Origin: Aquiflexum lacus
GTDB taxonomy: Bacteria; Bacteroidota; Bacteroidia; Cytophagales; Cyclobacteriaceae
DNA length: 41,426 nt
Direction of reading: 5' to 3'
NCBI RefSeq assembly: GCF_015476655.1
Contig: NZ_JABFHF010000039.1
Span: forward strand, 1-41,426
Made by a program: the position numbers and the translations under genes. The notes under the pieces are model-generated. The model saw nothing but the letters and a program-made list of their open reading frames with translations. It was not told the origin of the DNA and ran no database searches. This document shows, in pieces, positions 16,870 to 24,107 of the stretch; positions within the stretch are counted from its first letter, which is position 1; the number at the start of each line of letters is the position of its first letter.

Positions 16870-18261
16870 CTACCGTTTCATAACACTTTTCACGTTCACG
16901 AATTCTTTCAAACCGAATCCACCGTGTTCACGGCCGTAGCCCGAATCTTTCACACCGCCAAAGGGCATGGAAGGTTCGGCCAAGCCGAAGGAATTGATAA
17001 ATACCATTCCGGTATCAAAGTGCTTTTCGGCCATTTCGATGGCTGCGTCTTCATCTTTCGAAAAAATTCCTCCCCCCAGTCCAAAGCGGCTGTCGTTGGC
17101 GATGTGCATGGCATCTTCGTTGTCCCTGGCTTTGATCAATGAGGCTACGGGACCAAAAAATTCATCCTCATAAGCAGGCTGTCCGGGCTGCACATTTTCC
17201 AAAACAGTGGCCGGATAGAAAAATCCTTCCCCATCGGGGATTTCTCCTCCGCAAGCTATCTTGGCGCCCTTCTCAACGCTTTTTACTACTTGTTCGTGCA
17301 GATCATCGCGAAGGTCTTTGCGTGCCACGGGTCCCAATTCGGTGCCTTCGTCATTGGGGTCTCCCATTTTTACTTCACTCATTGCTTTTACAAATTTATC
17401 CCTGAACTCATCGTAGACCTTTTCGACCACGACAAACCGTTTGGCTGCAATGCATGTTTCGCCGTTATTGTATATACGGCCCATCACACAAGCTTTTACG
17501 GCTACTTCAATATCTGCATCTTCAAAAACTAAATACGCATCATTACTCCCCAATTCCAATACTGATTTTTTCAATGCAGCGGTGGCTTTCTGTCCAATGT
17601 TTCTTCCTGCATCGGGACTTCCGGTGAGGGTCACTCCCCGCACCAGTTTATTTTTGATCACCTCATCGGACTGATCGTGACTGATCACCAAGGTGGTAAA
17701 CAAGCCTTCCGGGAGACCGGCTTCCCGGTAAATTCGCTTCAGCAGTTGGCCTGAACCAGTTACGTTGGAGGCGTGCTTTAATAGGACTCCGTTACCTGCC
17801 ATAAGGCTCGCTACGGAGTAACGCACCACTTGATAGCTTGGGTAATTCCAAGGCTGAATACCGTATACCACACCTATTGCGGCATAAGATACGCGGCCCA
17901 TGTTTCCATTGAGCAGTTCCCTGTCCTCGGTTTTCAACTCCTTCGGTCCGATCTCAGCGGTATATTGACAAATGGCAGTACACAAATCCACCTCTTGCCT
18001 GCTTTGCACTAGAGTCTTTCCCATCTCATCAGTCATCAGCTGTGCCAACTCTTCTTTAGCATTGGTCAGTGCTTTGCCGATAGCTTTGATCATGTTGGAC
18101 CGATCTTCAGGAGAGACTTCTTTCCACTTCTTGAAGGCTTCGTGGCATTTTGAAATGGCAACTTTGACCTCTTCGTCAGTCATATATTCGTAATGGTCGA
18201 GACTCTTACCTGTAGTAGGGTTGATGGTCTCAATTCTTTCTTTTTTTTCTACTTTGCTCAT
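16870..18261 (-). CDS. NAD(P)-dependent aldehyde dehydrogenase, succinate-semialdehyde dehydrogenase-like
   Basis: 463 aa, full length for the GabD/Sad branch. Catalytic residues are present: Asn139 (PWNYP), Lys162, Glu236 (LELGSND) and Cys270 (NNGETCIAAKR). The FFGPVASL and MPFGGVKDSGYGREHG motifs at the C-terminus are typical. It oxidises an aldehyde, most likely succinate semialdehyde, to the acid in the cytoplasm. It follows the SDR gene by 18 bp on the same strand, so they form an operon that ends at a clear terminator. The exact aldehyde is not certain from sequence alone. Confidence 0.88.
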   Translation of the reverse strand: MSKVEKKERIETINPTTGKSLDHYEYMTDEEVKVAISKCHEAFKKWKEVSPEDRSNMIKAIGKALTNAKEELAQLMTDEMGKTLVQSRQEVDLCTAICQYTAEIGPKELKTEDRELLNGNMGRVSYAAIGVVYGIQPWNYPSYQVVRYSVASLMAGNGVLLKHASNVTGSGQLLKRIYREAGLPEGLFTTLVISHDQSDEVIKNKLVRGVTLTGSPDAGRNIGQKATAALKKSVLELGSNDAYLVFEDADIEVAVKACVMGRIYNNGETCIAAKRFVVVEKVYDEFRDKFVKAMSEVKMGDPNDEGTELGPVARKDLRDDLHEQVVKSVEKGAKIACGGEIPDGEGFFYPATVLENVQPGQPAYEDEFFGPVASLIKARDNEDAMHIANDSRFGLGGGIFSKDEDAAIEMAEKHFDTGMVFINSFGLAEPSMPFGGVKDSGYGREHGGFGLKEFVNVKSVMKR

Positions 18262-18279
18262 TGTTTCTTAGTTTGTTAA

Positions 18280-19020
18280 TTATCCTTGTTCCGTTGGCAT
18301 CAAGTACACGTTGTTGACGTTTACCCTGTCAGGCTGGTTTAAGGCATAGAAAATGGCGTTGGCGATATCTTCTGACTCGAGTGTGGTCATCTCCTTCATT
18401 CCTTTCAGTTTCTCCTTGATGTCATCATCGGTGATGGTTTCGTATAGAGCTGTGTCCACGGCACCAGGCTCTATGGAGGTCACGTTGATTCCGTATGTTG
18501 GCGCCAACTCCTGTCTCAGTCCTTCGGAAAACATTTTTACGGCAACCTTTGTGGCGCTGTAAACTGCGCCACCCGGAAAGTACCGGTGGGCTGCTGAAGA
18601 AGATATGTTAATAATGTGACCGCTTTTGTTCTTGCGCATCGTCGGCAATACAGCGGCCACTCCATTGAGTACACCTTTGATGTTGACGTCTATCATCTTA
18701 TCCCACTCATCGGTCTTGAGTTTCTCGATGTAAGAAAGAGGCATCAGTCCGGCATTATTGATCAATACATCGATAGAACCGTATTTTTCCAAAGTTTGAG
18801 AAACGGCTTTTTTAAAATCAGCAGGTTTGGTTACATCCGTTATCACAACCAATGCCTTTCCACCATTCTTCTCAATTTTTTCTTTTAATTGATTGAGTTC
18901 ATCCTCACTTCGGGCACACAATACCACAGAGGCACCTTCTTTGGCCAGTTTTAGAGCCGTTGCTTTTCCTATTCCGCTTGATGCTCCTGTAATGAATACT
19001 ACTTTGTTATTTAAGTCCAT
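18280..19020 (-). CDS. SDR family oxidoreductase
   Basis: 246 aa from the ATG at 19020; the frame is open to 19140 but the extra 40 residues are not part of the SDR fold. Classical SDR features: TGASSGIG (11-18), NNAG (88-91), Ser140-142, and the active-site Tyr154 and Lys158 in YSATK. It is a cytoplasmic NAD(P)-dependent alcohol or ketone reductase in the group annotated as serine/3-hydroxy acid or clavaldehyde-type dehydrogenases. It is first in the operon with the aldehyde dehydrogenase 18 bp downstream, so alcohol-aldehyde-acid chemistry or aldehyde detoxification is a reasonable inference. Confidence 0.87.
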   Translation of the reverse strand: MDLNNKVVFITGASSGIGKATALKLAKEGASVVLCARSEDELNQLKEKIEKNGGKALVVITDVTKPADFKKAVSQTLEKYGSIDVLINNAGLMPLSYIEKLKTDEWDKMIDVNIKGVLNGVAAVLPTMRKNKSGHIINISSSAAHRYFPGGAVYSATKVAVKMFSEGLRQELAPTYGINVTSIEPGAVDTALYETITDDDIKEKLKGMKEMTTLESEDIANAIFYALNQPDRVNVNNVYLMPTEQG

Positions 19021-19238
19021 CTTTTCTCTTTTTTGGTTTACAAAATTTGCAAAATGCATTTTTGTAAACTTATTTATACCTACGGCAATAAGCATTATAG
19101 ATAATTGGTAGATATTTATAACAATCTTGGTACTGCCCAAACCTGAAAGAGATCCGCAGAGGCAGGTTTACCCAAAAAACATTTGATTATATTGGATCTT
19201 ATCCTATTGAAAAAATCCATCCCAAATCTCCCATCCAT

Positions 19239-21017
19239 ATGCACTATCTAATCCTACTAAGCCTTTTATTGAGCTTTTTCCTGGTAACAGAACCTGCAGA
19301 AATTCATATCCGCATCAATCAAATCGGCTATCTCCCTCAGGACAATAAGCAAGCGGTAATCTTTAGCAAAGAGACCGTCAGGGAAAACTTCCTGTTGGTG
19401 CATGTTGAAACAGGTAAAACTGTTTTGGACATCAAACCCGTCAAACTGAAAAAAGATGCTTGGGGAGGATTTTTGTATTGGGAGGTGGATTTTTCCCCAA
19501 TCAGTGAAGCGGGGCAGTATGTTCTGAAAGGAAAGAAATCAGGGGTTAGTTCTACTCCTTTTTTGATTTCAAACAATGCCTATGCAGGCTATCAGGAACA
19601 ATTGTTGGAATTTATGCGGCAGCAGCGCTGTGGCTATAATCCTGTGTTGGACATGGTCTGTCATCAGAAAGATGGAAGGTCGTTTTTTGGGCCAATGCCG
19701 GACAGTACCTTTGTCGACCTGAGTGGGGGTTGGCACGATGCAGGAGATCAGCTGAAGTATCTGATCACTTCCAGTTATGCTACGGCCCATATGTTGATGG
19801 CTTATGAGATGTATCCAGATCGGTTTGAGGATGAGGTCAATGCCTTGGGTCAGCCCGGGGCCAATGGAATCCCGGATATTTTGGATGAAGCCAAATGGGG
19901 ATTGGATTGGATCCACAAGATGCATCCTGCACCTGATCAGCTTTTTCATCAGGTAGCCGATGATAGGGACCACAGAGGTTTTAAGATTCCAAATAAAGAC
20001 AATGCGGATTATGGATGGGGTGAGAACTCTTATCGGGTGGGTTATTTTGCCACAGGCAGACCACAAGGATTAAGCAAGTATCAGAGCGAGGCAACCGGTG
20101 TTGCAAATTTGGCCGGAAGAAGTGCCGCTGCCATGGCATTGGCAGCCAGGATTTGGGAAAGGGATATGATAGATCCTGTTTTTGCGGCAAAGTGTAAAAA
20201 GGCCGCCCTATCCTTGTATCAATTGGGCAGGGATAAGGAAGGTTTTCAGCAGGGTAATTCCTATGGGGCACCTTATCGGTATAATGAAGAAACCTGGGCT
20301 GATGATATGGAATGGGGTGCGGCAGAACTCTACAAATTGACCAAAGAAAACAAGTACTTGGAACAAGCCAAATCCTATGCATTGCAAAGCAATACAGCCG
20401 ACAGTTGGATGGTAAGGGACTCAGCGGCTCATTATCAATTGTACCCCTTTATCAATATGGGGCATTATTCCCTGCATGAAGTGGTGGATGAAGATTTCAA
20501 AAAGACTTTGGAGGGTTATTATAAAGGCGGTATTGACTATACTATGAATCGGGCCCAGAAAAACCCTTTTCACATTGGAGTGCCTTTTATCTGGTGCAGC
20601 AATAACCTCTTGACAAGTTTGGCTACGCAGGTCATTCTGTATGAAAAAATGTCAGGGGATAACCAATTTGAACCATTTCTGGTTGCCCAAAGAGATTGGT
20701 TATTCGGAAAAAATCCTTGGGGGAGTTCCATGTTCACAGGAATTCCAGAACGAGGTGAATTTCCGGTGGAAGTACATACCGCACCCTATGTGTTGCTGGG
20801 TATGGAAGTTCCTGGAGGATTGGTAGATGGTCCTGTTTATACTTCTATCTACAATAACCTGTTGGGTCTGACTTTATTGAAACCCGACAAGTTTGCCGCC
20901 TTCCAAAACGAGCATGTGGTCTACCATGATGACGTAGGAGATTACAGTACCAACGAACCCACCATGGACGGCACGGCAGGGGCGATATTGATGATGGTGC
21001 ATTTTAGTCGGGAGTAG
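19239..21017 (+). CDS. Glycoside hydrolase family 9 (endoglucanase-like)
   Basis: 592 aa. A short signal peptide (about 1-19) precedes an N-terminal Ig-like CelD_N domain (HIRINQIGYLPQDNKQAVIF, about 22-110). The (alpha/alpha)6 GH9 domain follows with the nucleophile-water Asp pair in GGWHDAGD (Asp167, Asp170) and the acid Glu573 in TNEPTMDGTAG. This is the Bacteroidota/Clostridium theme-C GH9 layout; known activities are endo-beta-glucanase, exoglucosidase or glucosaminidase. No carbohydrate-binding or sorting domain is seen, so it is probably periplasmic and acts on oligosaccharides. It stands alone with no polysaccharide-utilisation genes next to it. Confidence 0.9.
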   Translation: MHYLILLSLLLSFFLVTEPAEIHIRINQIGYLPQDNKQAVIFSKETVRENFLLVHVETGKTVLDIKPVKLKKDAWGGFLYWEVDFSPISEAGQYVLKGKKSGVSSTPFLISNNAYAGYQEQLLEFMRQQRCGYNPVLDMVCHQKDGRSFFGPMPDSTFVDLSGGWHDAGDQLKYLITSSYATAHMLMAYEMYPDRFEDEVNALGQPGANGIPDILDEAKWGLDWIHKMHPAPDQLFHQVADDRDHRGFKIPNKDNADYGWGENSYRVGYFATGRPQGLSKYQSEATGVANLAGRSAAAMALAARIWERDMIDPVFAAKCKKAALSLYQLGRDKEGFQQGNSYGAPYRYNEETWADDMEWGAAELYKLTKENKYLEQAKSYALQSNTADSWMVRDSAAHYQLYPFINMGHYSLHEVVDEDFKKTLEGYYKGGIDYTMNRAQKNPFHIGVPFIWCSNNLLTSLATQVILYEKMSGDNQFEPFLVAQRDWLFGKNPWGSSMFTGIPERGEFPVEVHTAPYVLLGMEVPGGLVDGPVYTSIYNNLLGLTLLKPDKFAAFQNEHVVYHDDVGDYSTNEPTMDGTAGAILMMVHFSRE

Positions 21018-21065
21018 GGGGGTAATCCAAGATTTTTGAACAAAAAAGGTTTATTTTCTGCCATA

Positions 21066-21158
21066 AACTTTGCCTTGTCACTTCGACGATAGGAGAAGTC
21101 TTTAAACCTTGAAGGCAGAACAGATATCTCTCTTCGTTCAATATGACAAGGAGAGGCA
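21066..21158. repeat. Dispersed repeat, copy 1
   Basis: Begins aactttgccttgtcacttcg and ends near atatgacaaggagaggcaa. The ends (cttgtcacttcgacg and cttcgttcaatatgacaag) are imperfect inverted repeats, so the unit could fold into one hairpin. It matches copy 2 downstream over most of its length. Confidence 0.6.
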
Positions 21159-21198
21159 ATTGACATGATTGATCCAGGAAAAGGATTCAGATTATTAT

Positions 21199-21290
21199 TA
21201 AACTTTGCCTTATCACCTCGACGACAGGAGAGGTCTTTGGAGACCTTAGGAGGATTAGATTTGTCCTTACGGTCGATATGACAAGTGAAG
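21199..21290. repeat. Dispersed repeat, copy 2
   Basis: Begins aactttgccttatcacctcg and ends near gtcgatatgacaagtgaag, the same order of elements as copy 1 with many substitutions. This kind of non-coding repeat with TGACAAG/CTTGTCA ends is familiar from Cytophagales intergenic regions; no transposase lies nearby. Confidence 0.6.
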
Positions 21291-21395
21291 CCTTTTTTTT
21301 AATCTTCAAGGTTCTTTGAGAATTCAGGGTTTGTGTCGCTACGTTCAGAATGACGAGGGGTTCGGTCGCTTCGTCCTGAATGAGGCAGAACAAAA

Positions 21396-21427
21396 AAAAG
21401 CTGGCCTGAAATCTCAGGCCAGCTTTT
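21396..21427 (-). terminator. Rho-independent terminator of htrA
   Basis: aaaagctggcctga and tcaggccagctttt form a perfect 14-bp stem with a 4-nt loop, with A and T runs on both sides. It lies about 24 bp beyond the htrA stop. The flanking T and A tracts make it work in either direction. Confidence 0.9.
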
Positions 21428-21450
21428 TAGTAAAAAACCAAACAAATTCT

Positions 21451-22947
21451 TTATTCAACTGTGATTTCAAAGTAGTATTCCTGCCCGTTTGGATATACAC
21501 CCAAGATTACTAACTCTTCACCTTTACTGTCATTCAGGATTTGAGATAAGTCATTTGCTCCTGAGATGCGGTACCTACCTTCAGAACCGATTACAGAGGT
21601 AATGATAAACCCGACTTTTGCACCGGACTTTTTCCACTCTTCATTGTTAATTTCAATGATACTGGCACCACCATTTAATTTAAGTCTTGTTTTTACATCT
21701 GACTTAACATCCTCAAATGTCACGCCTCCAAATGTCATCCTTACAGGAAGTTCTTTTCTGATCACCTTAGTATCACCTGATATATTTTTCAAAGTAGCGG
21801 TTGCAGATAATTCTTTACCTTTTCTAAGGTATTTGACGTCTACCTTATCGCCGGGTCGTTTTCTGGCAACCATCTCCTGTAACTTGGCTACATTGTAAGT
21901 GTCTGTTCCATCCACTCCGATTATGATATCACCTTTTTGTAATCCGGCTTCTTCACCGCCACTACCTTCATTGACATCTACTACATACACACCTCTTGCT
22001 ACATCCAATTTTTCACCAAGGGACTCTTCCAGTTCAGCACTGACATCCCTGATCTGCACACCCAACAATCCCCTTTGTACTGTACCGAATTCCAAAAGGT
22101 CATCCATTACTTTTTGGACAATAGAACTTGGAACAGCGAAAGCATAACCGTTGAAAGTACCTGTTCTTGAGGCGATAGCGGTGTTGATACCGATCAGTTC
22201 CCCAGCCAAATTGACAAGAGCTCCTCCGGAATTTCCGGGATTGACTACTGCATCAGTCTGCAGGAAAGATTCAATTTGAAGGTTATTTTCCATATCCCTG
22301 AGGATACCGATATTTCTTGCTTTGGCACTGATGATTCCAGCGGTTACGGTAGAAGTAAGGTCAAAAGGGTTGCCTACAGCCAATACCCATTCACCGACTT
22401 TCGTTCGGTCGGAATCTCCAAACTTCACAAAAGGCAAATTATTAGCCTCAATCTTGAGTAGTGCCAGATCAGTGGTGGGATCTGTACCAATTACCCTTGC
22501 AGTATATCTGGTATTGTCTTCCAGCGAAATATCGATCCGTGTTGCATTTTCTATCACATGGTTATTGGTCACAATAAAACCATCAGCAGAAATGATTACG
22601 CCCGAGCCGGAACTTCTTCCTTCTCTTGGGGCCTGTCCTCTATCGGGAGATCTGAACCCAAAGAATTCTTCAAAAGGATCCGTACCCCTTTGCCCCTGAG
22701 TGACAGTTACGCTACTTTTGACATGGACTACAGCAGGAGTTACCATTTGCGCAGATGCCACGAAATTGATTCCATCAGGTATGATGAATTTTTCGTCTGA
22801 AAGCCAATTGACCAAACTGGTATCTTGCTTATCGGTAAAATTTGTGGCGGAATTTTGCTTCGAAAGGTAGCTTGCCCCTGCAAGTGCCACTACGCCTCCA
22901 ATCAATGAAGCAAGGATGATTCCAAGGAAAAACTGGTTTTTATTCAT
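21451..22947 (-). CDS. htrA: Do/DegP-family periplasmic serine protease
   Basis: 498 aa. A single hydrophobic segment at about 7-28 serves as uncleaved anchor or signal. The trypsin-like domain has the full triad: His130 (TNNHVIENA), Asp160 (TDLALLK) and Ser240 (NPGNSGGAL). Two PDZ-like regions follow, the first about 295-385 (GLLGVQIRDVSAELEE, EAGLQKGDIIIGVDG) and a second, more divergent one about 400-498. It degrades or holds misfolded envelope proteins. Hsp20 lies upstream on the same strand, but the strong terminator between them indicates separate transcripts. Direct repeats upstream at 23033-23088 may be regulatory. Confidence 0.93.
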   Translation of the reverse strand: MNKNQFFLGIILASLIGGVVALAGASYLSKQNSATNFTDKQDTSLVNWLSDEKFIIPDGINFVASAQMVTPAVVHVKSSVTVTQGQRGTDPFEEFFGFRSPDRGQAPREGRSSGSGVIISADGFIVTNNHVIENATRIDISLEDNTRYTARVIGTDPTTDLALLKIEANNLPFVKFGDSDRTKVGEWVLAVGNPFDLTSTVTAGIISAKARNIGILRDMENNLQIESFLQTDAVVNPGNSGGALVNLAGELIGINTAIASRTGTFNGYAFAVPSSIVQKVMDDLLEFGTVQRGLLGVQIRDVSAELEESLGEKLDVARGVYVVDVNEGSGGEEAGLQKGDIIIGVDGTDTYNVAKLQEMVARKRPGDKVDVKYLRKGKELSATATLKNISGDTKVIRKELPVRMTFGGVTFEDVKSDVKTRLKLNGGASIIEINNEEWKKSGAKVGFIITSVIGSEGRYRISGANDLSQILNDSKGEELVILGVYPNGQEYYFEITVE

Positions 22948-23032
22948 TTCTTTTTTCTTTCTTTTATAATGTTTTGTCTATTGATACACGTAATTTATAG
23001 ACTACCGTTATCAAAAACCAAGCATATTTTCC

Positions 23033-23088
23033 TATTTGGCAAATTGATTTAACAAGGTTTAACAGGAAAATGCATATTTGGTAAATTG
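23033..23088. promoter_or_regulatory. Paired operator-like repeats upstream of htrA
   Basis: tatttggcaaattg (23033-23046) and tatttggtaaattg (23075-23088) are 13/14 identical direct repeats set 42 bp apart, about four helical turns. The core atttggcaaat is a dyad. Between them is a second direct repeat, tttaacaagg/tttaacagg. They lie 86-141 bp upstream of the htrA start, so they are placed to bind a regulator. No factor can be named. Confidence 0.4.
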
Positions 23089-23102
23089 TGTATAGGCATA
23101 AC

Positions 23103-23135
23103 AAAAAAAAAGGAAGTGGGTTTCCCCACTTGCCT
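23103..23135 (-). terminator. Rho-independent terminator of the Hsp20 gene
   Basis: On the minus strand AAGTGGG and CCCACTT pair around GAAA, extended by GGC/CC pairing with a bulge, and run into nine T. It starts directly at the stop codon of the Hsp20 gene. Confidence 0.85.
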
Positions 23136-23564
23136 TTATTTTACTTCAATTTTTGATTTATTTACTTTTTTCTCTTCTTTGGGAAGGTTGACTTTGAGTA
23201 ATCCATCCTCATAAGAAGCGGCGATTCCATCTTCTTTGACATTTTCCGGCAGATAAAATGACCTTTTGAAAGATCCATAGTGAGTTTCCAAGGAATGGAA
23301 GTTTCTGCCTTCTGTCTTTTCTTCCATTTTTCTTTCTCCTGAGATGGTCAGTCTTCCATCTATCACCTCAAGGTTAAAGTCAGACTTTTTCATTCCTGGT
23401 ACTGACACATGGATTTCATAATGATTTTCATCTTCTGAAATATCCACTGCAGGGGTGAACTGCTTGACATTTTGACCGATGGAGTCGTTGAAGAACCTGT
23501 CCAACATGTTGCTGAATGTGGTTGGATAATTTGGTTCAAGCTGGTTATATTTTACAAGTTTCAT
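23136..23564 (-). CDS. Hsp20/alpha-crystallin family small heat-shock protein
   Basis: 142 aa, usual size. The alpha-crystallin domain spans about 38-138: FTPAVDISEDENHYEIHVSV, then PGMKKSDFNLEVIDGRLTIS, and the AxxxxGxLxVxLPK signature as ASYEDGLLKVNLPK. An ATP-independent chaperone in the cytoplasm that holds unfolded proteins. The N-terminal arm includes LDRFFNDSIGQN, common in Bacteroidota members. No CIRCE-type element or clear heat-shock promoter is visible in the 5' region. Confidence 0.92.
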   Translation of the reverse strand: MKLVKYNQLEPNYPTTFSNMLDRFFNDSIGQNVKQFTPAVDISEDENHYEIHVSVPGMKKSDFNLEVIDGRLTISGERKMEEKTEGRNFHSLETHYGSFKRSFYLPENVKEDGIAASYEDGLLKVNLPKEEKKVNKSKIEVK

Positions 23565-24107
23565 AGTGGTAATCGGTTTGTGTTTAATGAAGTTTTTTAG
23601 ATATTTTATTTCTAATAAATTATATACCAGTCTTCAAATCAGGACATTATGACTTATTTTTTCATTAATCGTCTTTAAAAACCGTCAAGTTGACAGGGGA
23701 TAAGTAAATTTTTAAATGCATTAATTGGAACAATTGGCTAGATTGGCATTCAGGAGTAATAAATAACTTTGTATTGACAACTCGATTTTTCAATATTTTT
23801 GAAAAAACATTCGGAATTTGAATGACACTCGGAAAAAAGTAGACTCCTCTCCACCGTAGTTATCTGGATTGGAGCGAAAAGCAAAAGTTGGTTTCATTTT
23901 TTTATATTCTGAAAGGTCAATAAGTTCAGAAAAATATCATGTCATTAGTATTGATTTCAGAATGGGTTTTTATTCTTAACTCTTGTTTTCGCTTCTCATG
24001 TCCCAATTTCGGTCTTCAGTTTTCAACTTCCGTCTTTCCCCAGAAATCCAATTCATTTTCCCGATATTCGTATTGTATTCTCCTTATATTTAAAAAAAAA
24101 TATACTG
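23565..24107. other. AT-rich intergenic interval between Hsp20 and MscS genes
   Basis: It should carry the divergent promoters of both genes. I see no supported gene; an 81-codon plus-strand frame (from 23939) overlaps the channel gene start and has a Phe/Cys/Ser-rich non-protein-like composition. One plausible promoter is annotated separately. Confidence 0.5.
23743..23771 (+). promoter_or_regulatory. Candidate Bacteroidota-type promoter
   Basis: TTG at 23743-23745 and TAACTTTG at 23764-23771 are 18 bp apart, matching the phylum consensus of a -33 TTG-type box and a -7 TAnnTTTG box. If used, the mscS-type transcript would have a leader of about 330 nt. This is a pattern match only. Confidence 0.3.

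Larger units (their letters stand above)
21018..21450. other. Repeat-filled intergenic interval
   Basis: No gene. It contains two diverged copies of a dispersed repeat and related fragments up to about 21385 (gtcgctacgttcagaatgac, gtcgcttcgtcctgaatg), followed by the htrA terminator. The short open frames here fall inside the repeats. Confidence 0.6.

Noticed and set aside
19021-19140. N-terminal extension of the SDR
   Set aside because: The extra 40 residues precede the canonical SDR first strand and are not family-like; the ATG at 19020 is preferred.
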